A stretch of 20,056 bases of DNA from an uncultured Erysipelotrichaceae bacterium (GTDB taxonomy: Bacteria > Bacillota_I > Bacilli_A > RF39 > UBA660): the NCBI GenBank assembly GCA_902795755.1, contig CADBMO010000039.1:1-20056 (forward strand). The letters run 5' to 3'. Below, piece after piece: positions 1 through 6,497 of this stretch. Position numbers and translations under genes: made by a program. Below the pieces are notes generated by a model, which saw nothing but the letters and a program-made list of their open reading frames with translations, did not search any database and was not told the origin of the DNA. How positions within the stretch are numbered: the first letter of the stretch is position 1; each line of letters starts with the position of its first letter.

Positions 1-50
1 AATAAGTATCAAGTTCGTATAAAAATATATAAAAAAAGAAAAATATATAG

Positions 51-56
51 TATAAT
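51..56 (+). promoter_or_regulatory. possible -10 box for mraY
   Basis: A TATAAT hexamer lies about 24 bases before the mraY start. No convincing -35 box or TGn extension precedes it in this very AT-rich stretch, so the promoter call is weak. mraY may instead be transcribed from genes left of the window. Confidence 0.3.
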
Positions 57-79
57 TTACTTTGTAGAGGTGATAGAAA

Positions 80-1072
80 ATGTTTATATTAACAAAATCT
101 ATGTTGGCGTTATTAATAGGATTTATAATATCTGTTGTAATGGGCTACTTTATTATTCCTATTTTAAAAAAATTAAATATAGGCCAAAGAATTAGCGTAT
201 TCGTTGGCGAGTCACACAAGAAAAAAGATGGAGTCCCAACAATGGGAGGATCAATATTTATAATTCCTACCTTTATTACTATTTTAATAATGTATTTAAC
301 GAATAAAATTAATATTAATAGTAATTTACTTATAGTATTGTTTGTATTTGTAGCGTACGCAGTACTAGGGTTTTTAGATGATTTTTTAAAAATTAAAAAA
401 AATCAAAACGAGGGATTAACTGACGTTCAAAAATTACTTGGACAAGTAATAATTGCAGTGGTGTTTTTCTTTATATATATGAAAAGTGGTTCGGAACCAT
501 TACTTTGGTTTCATGCTCTTAATTTAAAGATTAATGTTGGTTGGCTATATGGATTTTTCATATTATTTATGCTAGTAGCATCATCAAACGCAGTAAATAT
601 AACTGATGGTTTAGATGGGTTAGCGGGTGGCCTTTCATTTATAGCAATACTGGTTATGGGAATAATATCATGGGCATCCACTTGGCTTTTAGGATATCAA
701 GACATTGCAATCTTCTGTTTTATTTTAGCCGGTACGGTATTAGGATTCTTAGTTTATAATGCATATCCTGCAAAAGTATTTATGGGTGATATGGGTTCAC
801 TATGTTTAGGAGGTACCCTTGCAACCATCGCAATTTTAACAAGGCATGAGCTAACATTTGCAGTTATTATGGGTGTGTTTGTGGTTGAAACATTATCAGT
901 AATAATACAAGTTATTTGGGTATTTCTATTTAAAAGGAAGTTGTTTTTAATGACACCACTTCATCATAATTTTGAAAGATTAGGATGGAAAGAGCATGAT
1001 ATAGTAAGACTATTTTGGATAGTAGGTTTAATACTTGGAACTTTTGCAGTAGTATATGGAGCATGGATTTAG
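80..1072 (+). CDS. mraY: phospho-N-acetylmuramoyl-pentapeptide transferase (MraY)
   Basis: MraY moves phospho-MurNAc-pentapeptide from UDP to undecaprenyl phosphate in the membrane, making lipid I, the first membrane step of peptidoglycan synthesis. The 330-aa protein has the family's usual length and many hydrophobic segments. Visible signatures are the Asp pair at residues 100-101 (LDDFLK), NITDGLDG at 173-180, the later FMGDMGS motif, and the conserved PLHHNFE near the C-terminus. The ATG follows GAGGTGAT with good spacing. In the standard dcw cluster murD, ftsW and murG follow; here only ftsW follows, separated by an unrelated gene. The gene's stop codon is the loop end of its terminator. 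Identification is secure; the presence of this gene implies a walled cell rather than a classical mollicute. Confidence 0.97.
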   Translation: MFILTKSMLALLIGFIISVVMGYFIIPILKKLNIGQRISVFVGESHKKKDGVPTMGGSIFIIPTFITILIMYLTNKININSNLLIVLFVFVAYAVLGFLDDFLKIKKNQNEGLTDVQKLLGQVIIAVVFFFIYMKSGSEPLLWFHALNLKINVGWLYGFFILFMLVASSNAVNITDGLDGLAGGLSFIAILVMGIISWASTWLLGYQDIAIFCFILAGTVLGFLVYNAYPAKVFMGDMGSLCLGGTLATIAILTRHELTFAVIMGVFVVETLSVIIQVIWVFLFKRKLFLMTPLHHNFERLGWKEHDIVRLFWIVGLILGTFAVVYGAWI

Positions 1073-1086
1073 TCCATGCTTTTTTT
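1061..1086 (+). terminator. intrinsic terminator of mraY, nested on the stop codon
   Basis: Perfect 7-bp stem GCATGGA/TCCATGC with loop TTTAG, followed by seven T residues. The loop contains the mraY TAG stop, so the left arm is coding sequence. The last T bases also form the -35 box of the next promoter. Confidence 0.85.
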
Positions 1087-1113
1087 GACAATTTTTAATA
1101 AGTGTGTTATACT
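1085..1113 (+). promoter_or_regulatory. sigma-A promoter for the three-repeat gene
   Basis: Consensus TTGACA at 1085-1090, 17-bp spacer, TATACT at 1108-1113 preceded by TGT (extended -10). It overlaps the T-tract of the mraY terminator, so the downstream gene is insulated from mraY and independently transcribed. Confidence 0.85.
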
Positions 1114-1143
1114 AACCAGCATTAAAAAAAGGGGAGATAATAT

Positions 1144-1791
1144 ATGAAATATATCTATGAAGGCATATCAATGAAAGAATATTGTAGATTAAATAATATT
1201 AGCTATGACGTTATCATTGCAAGAATAAGAAGAAATAAAGAACAAAATCCTTATTTATCAATAGATGAATTAGTTTATCAAGCAATTAATTATGAAAAGT
1301 TACCTAAAAACACAAAATATGAATATAAAGATGGGCTATTGATAGATTATTGTAGGGATAAAAATATTAAACCACAAACAATGTATTCAAGAATTGGTAT
1401 ATTAAAAAAAGATAATCCTGATATGTCCACAGATGAATTAATTGAAAAATCAGTTAATGGTACATGGAAAAAAGGAAATAGAACAAAATATTATTATCAA
1501 GGTAAATCTCTTAAAGAGTACTGTGTTGAAAATGGTATTAAATATCATTCTATAGTAAAGAAAATAGATAGATTAAAAGAAAAGTATGAAGTTTTTTCTG
1601 ATAATCAATTGGTTTTAATAGCCTTAGGAGACTTAACTGTTAAAGATGCGTTAACAAGTAAAATGATTAAATACTTTAAAACAAAAAGATACTTGGATTT
1701 AGATATTAAAAAATATGTTGATAGTATAAATAATCCAATTAATTATAATAAAAATAAAATTGATTTATTAATAAAAAGAAAAACTAAATAA
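1144..1791 (+). CDS. uncharacterised protein of three tandem HTH-like ~50-aa repeats
   Basis: I do not recognise this 215-aa protein. It contains three copies of one module at about residues 3-49, 59-105 and 116-161, spaced 56-57 residues. Each module starts Tyr-x-Tyr, then (S)(L/M)KEYC or DYC (Cys 14, 70, 127), then an N-x-I-x-x-x-x-(I/M)-x-x-(R/K)-I helix, a Lys-rich linker, and a (D/E)-(E/Q)-L helix. The pattern of short helix, turn and 'recognition-like' helix resembles small DNA-binding helix-turn-helix units, but that is inference. The C-terminal 50 residues are Lys-rich and unlike the repeats. The ATG follows GGGGAG with 7-bp spacing. The gene has its own promoter and terminator and breaks the mraY-ftsW pair, so it looks like an accessory cassette. 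Lineage-specific regulator or phage-derived protein are the main alternatives. Confidence 0.85.
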   Translation: MKYIYEGISMKEYCRLNNISYDVIIARIRRNKEQNPYLSIDELVYQAINYEKLPKNTKYEYKDGLLIDYCRDKNIKPQTMYSRIGILKKDNPDMSTDELIEKSVNGTWKKGNRTKYYYQGKSLKEYCVENGIKYHSIVKKIDRLKEKYEVFSDNQLVLIALGDLTVKDALTSKMIKYFKTKRYLDLDIKKYVDSINNPINYNKNKIDLLIKRKTK

Positions 1792-1810
1792 GTTTTTCTT
1801 TTTTTTATTT
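1773..1810 (+). terminator. intrinsic terminator nested on the stop codon of the three-repeat gene
   Basis: Perfect 13-bp stem (1773-1785 with 1791-1803), loop AAATA, then a T-rich run. The stop TAA at 1789-1791 spans the loop and the first base of the right arm. Because the arms are A/G-rich and T/C-rich, the poly-U tail continues directly from the stem. Confidence 0.8.
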
Positions 1811-1840
1811 TATTACATATTATTTATTATGGGTGATACA

Positions 1841-2926
1841 ATGAAAAGAATAGATAAAAAACTATTTATTACAACGATTATTACTTGTTTATATGGAATT
1901 ATAATGATATATTCAGCATCTAGTATTTGGGCGAAATATAAGTTTAATAATTCTTTTCATTACGTAATATTACAAACAATATTTTTTATTCTTGGATTAT
2001 TATTAATGATAATAGTATCTAACATTAATTATAAAAAATATTTAACATATTCAAATAAAATACTATTAACGTGTATTATATTATTAATACTTGTTTTAAT
2101 ACCTAAAATAGGAACTATTCGTAATGGCTCACGTAGTTGGTTTGGAATAGGTGGTTTTGGAATTCAACCTAGTGAATTTATGAAACTTGCCCTAATTATT
2201 TTTACGAGTAAGTATATATATAACAATCCTAAAGATATGAAAAAGGTAACAACAGGGGCTTTTCCAGTATTAATAATTACTTTATTATCCTTTGGACTTA
2301 TTATGCTCCAACCAGATTTTGGAACTGGTGTTATACTAGTTACCACAATAATTTTGATGCTTTTTATATCAGGAGTACCATTTTCTTTTTTTATAAAAGT
2401 AGGCTTGTTAGGAGTAGTAGGCGTTGTTATTTTAATATTAATTGCGCCATATAGGATGGATAGAATAACATCATTTATTAACCCATGGAACGATCCACTT
2501 GGAACAGGGTTTCAAACAATTCAGTCATTATTTGCCATAGGACCTGGTGGATTATTTGGAATGGGGTTTGGTAATTCTATTCAAAAACATTTTTACTTGC
2601 CAGAACCACAAACAGACTTTATTTTTTCAATAATATCTGAAGAACTAGGCGTAATAGGTATAATAAGCGTAGCAATATTATTTTTAATAATTATTTTAAG
2701 ATGCATAAAAATATCAATAAAAGCACCAGATATTTTTTCAAAGTTTTTAGTTTTGGGAATAATATTTCAATTAACAATACAAACAATTCTTAATTTATCA
2801 GTAGTTGTTGGTTTAGTTCCGGTAACAGGTGTTACGCTTCCATTTTTCTCATATGGGGGAAGCAGTTTAATTCTTACAATGATCGAAATAGGAATGGTAT
2901 TAAATGTTTCCAAAAACATATCTTGA
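1841..2926 (+). CDS. ftsW: SEDS-family septal peptidoglycan glycosyltransferase (FtsW/SpoVE type)
   Basis: SEDS proteins polymerise lipid II glycan chains with a partner class-B PBP in the membrane. The 361-aa protein is polytopic. Visible motifs are GSRSWF followed by QPSEFMKLALI, a LPEPQTDFIFSIISEELG loop that fits FtsW/SpoVE better than RodA (RodA usually has LPERHTDFIF), and the C-terminal LPFFSYGGSS motif. I start it at 1841, four codons inside the longest frame, because GGGTGAT lies at 1831-1837 with correct spacing and the upstream ATG overlaps that site. No clear promoter is visible. The last 32 codons end in VLNVSKNIS and a TGA; a diverged second copy of this end lies 1 kb downstream, so the present C-terminus may have been brought in with the neighbouring gene. 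Confidence 0.93.
   Translation: MKRIDKKLFITTIITCLYGIIMIYSASSIWAKYKFNNSFHYVILQTIFFILGLLLMIIVSNINYKKYLTYSNKILLTCIILLILVLIPKIGTIRNGSRSWFGIGGFGIQPSEFMKLALIIFTSKYIYNNPKDMKKVTTGAFPVLIITLLSFGLIMLQPDFGTGVILVTTIILMLFISGVPFSFFIKVGLLGVVGVVILILIAPYRMDRITSFINPWNDPLGTGFQTIQSLFAIGPGGLFGMGFGNSIQKHFYLPEPQTDFIFSIISEELGVIGIISVAILFLIIILRCIKISIKAPDIFSKFLVLGIIFQLTIQTILNLSVVVGLVPVTGVTLPFFSYGGSSLILTMIEIGMVLNVSKNIS
2828..2914 (+). repeat. direct repeat, copy A (3' end of intact ftsW)
   Basis: These 87 bases inside ftsW match 3871-3957 at 80 of 87 positions by my alignment, with the first 31 bases identical and no gaps. The repeat brackets the ORF6N gene. Four of the seven differences are synonymous or conservative third-position type, as expected between two diverged alleles of a selected gene rather than a fresh duplication. 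Confidence 0.93.
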
Positions 2927-2951
2927 ATATAGAACAAATGTATGATATAAT
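2923..2951 (+). promoter_or_regulatory. promoter of the ORF6N gene, overlapping the ftsW stop
   Basis: TTGAAT at 2923-2928 includes the ftsW TGA. It is followed by a 17-bp spacer and TATAAT at 2946-2951 preceded by TGA (extended -10). The gene is thus separately transcribed although it follows ftsW by only 45 bases. Confidence 0.75.
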
Positions 2952-2971
2952 GTTGCTACATAGGGGGTAAA

Positions 2972-3838
2972 ATGAATAACATTATATTAAAAAAAGATAT
3001 TAAAATAGAAAATATGATATATGAAATTAGAGGGAAACAGGTAATTCTAGATAGAGACTTAGCAAAATTATATGAAGTAGAAACTAAAGTATTAATGCAA
3101 TCTGTTAAGAGAAATATCGAAAGATTCCCAGAGAATTTTATGTTTCAACTTAGCTCATTAGAATTTGATAATTGGAGGTCACAATTTGTGACCTCCAACA
3201 ATGATAAAATCGGATTACGTAGAGCACCATATGCATTTACAGAACAAGGGGTTGCAATGTTATCTGGTCTACTTAGATCTAAGATTGCAATTGCAACCAG
3301 TATTAAAATTATTGAAACATTTGTAAAAATAAGGAAATATATTTCAAATAACCTGATTGAACAAAAGTATATTAATGAACTTGTTATAAAAGATTCTAAA
3401 AGAATAGATTTAATAGAATCAATGTTATCAGAGTTTAAAGAAAAAACTAATCATCTATTCTTTAAAGGGCAAGTTTATGATGCATATTCGTTATTAATGA
3501 ATATTTTTAATGAAGCAAAAAAAGAAATTATCATAATTGATAATTATGTAAATAAGAATATTTTGGATATAATTTCTAAGACAAGAAAGGAAATCACAAT
3601 AATTACAAATAAATATAATAATCATGATTATGAAATGTATAAAATGCAATATAAAAATGTTAAATTGGTTATTAACAATACATTTCATGATAGATTTATA
3701 ATTATTGACAGAAAAGTATTGTACCATTCAGGGGCATCATTTAAAGATTTAGGTAATAAGTGTTTTGAAATTTCTAAAATAGAAGATATAAGTATATTAA
3801 ATAGTTTGTTAAAAAAAGTCCCTTCAATGGAAGTATAA
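2972..3838 (+). CDS. ORF6N-domain protein with C-terminal phospholipase-D-like domain
   Basis: The 288-aa protein starts with an ORF6N domain (about residues 10-115): IRGKQVILDRDLAKLYEVET, then ERFPENFMFQL, RSQFVTSN and the hallmark PYAFTEQGVAMLS. ORF6N belongs to the KilA-N/Bro/antirepressor group of phage and mobile-element DNA-binding domains. After a helical linker (about 125-165) comes a domain with KKEIIIIDNYV (183-193) and HDRFIIID (239-246). The latter reads as the phospholipase-D motif HxKx4D with Arg for Lys; only one such motif is present, so an active enzyme would need a dimer. ATG follows AGGGGG at 2962-2967. It has its own promoter, carries a perfect 27-bp palindrome, and is bracketed by the ftsW-end repeat. 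Role unknown: regulator, nuclease-like defence factor, or domesticated phage gene. Confidence 0.9.
   Translation: MNNIILKKDIKIENMIYEIRGKQVILDRDLAKLYEVETKVLMQSVKRNIERFPENFMFQLSSLEFDNWRSQFVTSNNDKIGLRRAPYAFTEQGVAMLSGLLRSKIAIATSIKIIETFVKIRKYISNNLIEQKYINELVIKDSKRIDLIESMLSEFKEKTNHLFFKGQVYDAYSLLMNIFNEAKKEIIIIDNYVNKNILDIISKTRKEITIITNKYNNHDYEMYKMQYKNVKLVINNTFHDRFIIIDRKVLYHSGASFKDLGNKCFEISKIEDISILNSLLKKVPSMEV
3172..3198. repeat. perfect 13-bp inverted repeat with one central base, inside the ORF6N gene
   Basis: TTGGAGGTCACAA, one T, then TTGTGACCTCCAA. It covers the codons for the family-conserved RSQFVTS segment. Both arms are more GC-rich than the surroundings. It could be an operator for autoregulation, a recombination site, an mRNA hairpin, or a by-product of the codons used. 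Confidence 0.9.
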
Positions 3839-3870
3839 CCTATTATAATTGTCTATAAATAAATATTTAT

Positions 3871-3975
3871 GGTGTTACGCTTCCATTTTTCTCATATGGG
3901 GAAAGCAGTTTAATTCTTACAATGATAGAAATAGGGATAGTATTAAATATATCTAAATATAAGTGTAAAGTGTAG
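3871..3975 (+). pseudogene. ftsW: orphan 3' fragment of ftsW (direct repeat, copy B)
   Basis: The frame reads 34 codons homologous to the ftsW C-terminus, from GVTLPFFSYG to VLNISKYKCKV and TAG. Sequence homology starts abruptly at 3871 and there is no ftsW-like sequence before it. Differences from the intact copy include GGSS changed to GESS, a normally conserved SEDS motif, which fits decay after the fragment lost function. Its tail (SKYKCKV) differs from that of the intact gene (SKNIS). It has no start codon or RBS. It probably is the original chromosomal end of ftsW left behind when new DNA carrying a replacement end and the ORF6N gene arrived. Confidence 0.88.
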
Positions 3976-4005
3976 TATAAAAATTAATTATTTTATTAAA
4001 ACCTA

Positions 4006-4033
4006 TTGACTAAATTTCTAACTGTGGTATAAT
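4006..4033 (+). promoter_or_regulatory. strong sigma-A promoter in the gene-free region upstream of lepA
   Basis: TTGACT at 4006-4011, 16-bp spacer, TGG-extended TATAAT at 4028-4033. Transcription would start near 4040 and there is no plausible coding frame after it for 300 bases, so it drives a non-coding RNA, a long lepA leader, or both. Confidence 0.75.
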
Positions 4034-4036
4034 TAA

Positions 4037-4217
4037 GACATCCTAAAGGTAACTAATAAAAGTATTTTAATAAAATTCTTTATTAAAAGATATTCTTGAT
4101 ATTAGTTTATGTATATCGTTCGGATAACATATGAAAATGGTCGTAGGAGATCAATCTTATTTAACTTTAGGAATTACAATTGTAACTGAGAAAGAAAACT
4201 CATTGGAATAAGATGTC
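4037..4217 (+). ncRNA. putative ~180-nt structured RNA (6S-like shape) or leader RNA
   Basis: Downstream of a strong promoter the ends of this stretch pair (GACATC at 4037-4042 with GATGTC at 4212-4217). In the middle lies a stable hairpin with arms TATGT-A-TATC and GATA-ACATA around loop GTTCG (about 4109-4132), flanked by TTGAT/ATCAA pairing. A separate AU hairpin (TTTTAATAAA/TTTATTAAAA) lies on the 5' side. An end-closed rod of about 180 nt with a central hairpin recalls 6S RNA, but I cannot see a diagnostic sequence, and alternative pairing (CCTAAAG at 4042 with CTTTAGG at 4165) is possible, as in a switching leader. No open frame of note is present. Confidence 0.4.
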
Positions 4218-4220
4218 ACA

Positions 4221-4272
4221 CTAAATACTGATAATATTTAGATTAATTATATAAGTTTATATTTATATAATT
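4221..4272 (+). other. two AU-rich hairpins in the lepA upstream region
   Basis: CTAAATA (4221-4227) pairs with TATTTAG (4235-4241), and AATTATATAA (4245-4254) with TTATATAATT (4263-4272). No poly-T follows either, so they are not terminators; they lie between the putative RNA and the terminator at 4301. Function unknown. Confidence 0.4.
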
Positions 4273-4300
4273 AAAAGTGATTTTTCTAAACAAACTTGAA

Positions 4301-4336
4301 AAATAGTAGCTTTATCAGGGCTACTATTTTTTATTG
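4301..4336 (+). terminator. intrinsic terminator just upstream of lepA
   Basis: Perfect 10-bp stem AAATAGTAGC/GCTACTATTT, 9-base loop, then a T-rich run. It ends the transcript from the 4006 promoter about 30 bases before the lepA ATG. It either terminates an independent small RNA or acts as an attenuator of lepA. A TGA-extended TATAAT at 4345-4350 lies after it but would start transcription almost at the RBS. Confidence 0.8.
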
Positions 4337-4366
4337 TTTTTTGATATAATATCGGTAGGTGATTTT

Positions 4367-6163
4367 ATGGCTTTAAATAACATAAGAAACTTTAGTATAA
4401 TTGCACATATTGATCATGGTAAATCTACTTTAGCAGATAGAATACTTGAAGCAACTGGAGCAATTACAAAAAGAGAATTAAAAGATCAAATGCTTGATCA
4501 AATGGATTTAGAAAGAGAACGTGGTATTACTATTAAACTAAATTCAGTACAATTAAACTATAAGTATAATAATGATGAATACATATTACATTTAATAGAT
4601 ACCCCTGGTCATGTAGATTTTTCATATGAAGTATCTAGGAGTTTAGCAGCATGTGAAGGAGCAATTCTAGTTGTTGATGCCGCACAAGGTATTGAAGCAC
4701 AAACCCTTGCAAACATGTATTTAGCAATGGAGAACAATTTAGTAATTATACCAGTAATTAATAAAATTGATCTACCAAATGCAGAACCAGAAAAAGTTAA
4801 GCAAGAGATAATTGATACTTTTGGTTTTAATGAAGAAGACATTATTTTAACTAGTGCAAAAACAGGTGTTGGCATAGATAAACTTTTAAATGCGGTAATA
4901 GAAAAAATACCAGCACCAACTGGTAAAAAAGATGCTAAATTAAGAGCACTTATATTTGACAGTTTATATGAATCTTATCGTGGTGCTATAATTTGGATGA
5001 GAGTAGTAGATGGTGTTATTAAAAAAGGTGATAAAATAAAAATGTTAAATAGTGACGCTATCTATGAGGTAACAGAACTTGGTGTACATAATCCAAAAGA
5101 AATTAAAAAAGATAGTTTAGAAGCTGGTGAAGTTGGATACTTATGCGCCTCAATTAAATCAGTGAGTGACGTTAACGTTGGCGATACACTTACTCACGCA
5201 AAAGATGATGTAGAGCCTGTAAAAGGATATAATCCAATGAAACCAATGGTTTTTTGTGGCCTTTATCCTACTGAGTCAAATAAATATAATGAATTAAAAG
5301 AAGCACTTGAAAAATTAAAACTTAATGATGCATCACTTTCTTTTGAACCAGAAACATCAACTGCACTTGGATTTGGATTTAGATGTGGGTTTTTGGGAAT
5401 GCTTCATATGGATGTTATAGAAGAGAGAATTGAAAGAGAATTTAACGTGAATATAATAGCAACATCTCCATCGGTTATTTATGAAGTTATAAAAACTAAT
5501 GGTGATGTTATTATGGTTGATAATCCATCTTTAATGCCAGATAGAACTCTTATAGATAAAATAAAAGAACCATACATAAAAACAAGTATAATAGTGCCTT
5601 CAAATTACGTAGGTAACGTTATAGAATTGTGTCAAAATAAACGTGGTACTTATATTAATTTAGAGTATTTAACTCCAACTAGAGTTAATATTCATTATGA
5701 ATTACCTTTATCAGAGATAGTATATGACTTTTTTGATAAGCTTAAATCTTATACTAAGGGTTATGCTTCTTTTGATTATGAATTAATAGGTTATAAGGAG
5801 AGTAATTTAGTTAAGATGGACATAATGATAAATAAAGAAGTAATTGATGCACTTTCTGTCATAACACATAAAGATTTTGCATATAAACGTGGTAAAGCCG
5901 TTGTAAATAAACTAAAAGAGTTAATACCAAGACAATTATTTGAAGTTCCAATACAAGCGTCTATTGGTAATAAAGTAATCGCCAGAAGTGATATAAAAGC
6001 TCTTAAAAAAGACGTACTTGCTAAATGTTATGGTGGAGATATCACGAGAAAAAGAAAATTATTAGAAAAACAAAAAGAAGGTAAAAAAAGAATGAAAAAA
6101 GTAGGTAACGTTGATGTACCTCAAGAAGCGTTTTTATCTGTCTTAAGCGTAGAGGATGAGTAA
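4367..6163 (+). CDS. lepA: elongation factor 4 (LepA), ribosomal back-translocation GTPase
   Basis: LepA/EF4 binds the ribosome and can reverse translocation; it acts under ionic or thermal stress and during initiation-complex assembly. The 598-aa product matches the family length. From the start at 4367, G1 reads AHIDHGKST (13-21), then DTPGH (78-82) and NKID (132-135). The C-terminal domain specific to LepA is present (SYTKGYASFDYE, then AYKRGKAVVNKLKELIPRQ, and the basic GDITRKRKLLEKQKEGKKR tail segment). The longest frame begins 11 codons earlier, but AGGTGAT at 4357-4363 and the usual N-terminus (LNNIRNFSIIAHIDHG) fix the start here. It precedes hemW and hrcA as in Bacillus, with extra genes interposed. 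It is followed without a gap by an HTH gene. Confidence 0.97.
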   Translation: MALNNIRNFSIIAHIDHGKSTLADRILEATGAITKRELKDQMLDQMDLERERGITIKLNSVQLNYKYNNDEYILHLIDTPGHVDFSYEVSRSLAACEGAILVVDAAQGIEAQTLANMYLAMENNLVIIPVINKIDLPNAEPEKVKQEIIDTFGFNEEDIILTSAKTGVGIDKLLNAVIEKIPAPTGKKDAKLRALIFDSLYESYRGAIIWMRVVDGVIKKGDKIKMLNSDAIYEVTELGVHNPKEIKKDSLEAGEVGYLCASIKSVSDVNVGDTLTHAKDDVEPVKGYNPMKPMVFCGLYPTESNKYNELKEALEKLKLNDASLSFEPETSTALGFGFRCGFLGMLHMDVIEERIEREFNVNIIATSPSVIYEVIKTNGDVIMVDNPSLMPDRTLIDKIKEPYIKTSIIVPSNYVGNVIELCQNKRGTYINLEYLTPTRVNIHYELPLSEIVYDFFDKLKSYTKGYASFDYELIGYKESNLVKMDIMINKEVIDALSVITHKDFAYKRGKAVVNKLKELIPRQLFEVPIQASIGNKVIARSDIKALKKDVLAKCYGGDITRKRKLLEKQKEGKKRMKKVGNVDVPQEAFLSVLSVEDE

Positions 6164-6164
6164 T

Positions 6165-6476
6165 ATGTTAAGTGATATACAAAAAGATGAAAAAATTAGA
6201 AAAATAAAACTTGTAATTAGAACATTTTTAGAAAATAAAAATAATACGGTAGAAATGGTTTCAGCTGCTACGAACATTTCTAAATCAAGTGTTCAAAGAT
6301 ATTTAAATGATGAAAAGTATATTAAAATAATATACGAAGATGATGCAAATGAAATAATAAATAAAATAATAAAACAATTAAATAAAAACAAGGTAGAAGG
6401 ATTAAAAAAAGGTGGTAATAATACAACTAATAATCATACTTATAGAGATGATTTAGGACATTTTGCTAAGAAGTAA
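6165..6476 (+). CDS. small SpoIIID-like helix-turn-helix protein
   Basis: A 103-aa basic protein with a helix-turn-helix at about residues 29-48 (VEMVSAATNISKSSVQRYLN), followed by a second helical stretch and a polar tail with KKGGNNTT. The order HTH with SKS(S/T)V, acidic helix, then a Gly-Gly-x-x-Thr basic tail is reminiscent of the sporulation regulator SpoIIID, whose HTH reads SKSTVHKDL. This is resemblance by eye, not a proven family assignment. I start it at 6165 because AGAGG at 6150-6154 is well placed for it; an ATG at 6156 that overlaps the lepA stop has the RBS too close. It is translationally linked to lepA. Likely a DNA-binding regulator; target unknown. Confidence 0.75.
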   Translation: MLSDIQKDEKIRKIKLVIRTFLENKNNTVEMVSAATNISKSSVQRYLNDEKYIKIIYEDDANEIINKIIKQLNKNKVEGLKKGGNNTTNNHTYRDDLGHFAKK

Positions 6477-6497
6477 TAATAAACATAGGGGGATTTT

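Noticed and set aside
3852..3870. ATAAATATTTAT palindrome after the ORF6N gene as a terminator
   Set aside because: Only A/T pairs and no T-run; too weak to call.
4105..4135. GTTCG loop suggesting a tRNA T-arm
   Set aside because: The loop is 5 rather than 7 bases and no acceptor, D or anticodon arm can be built around it. I found no tRNA in the window.
4181..4200. CTGAGA string resembling part of a TPP riboswitch
   Set aside because: None of the other conserved TPP elements follow and lepA is not a thiamine gene; taken as chance.
4345..4350. TGA-extended TATAAT just before lepA
   Set aside because: A start about 7 bases later would fall on the RBS itself, leaving no leader; kept only as a remark.
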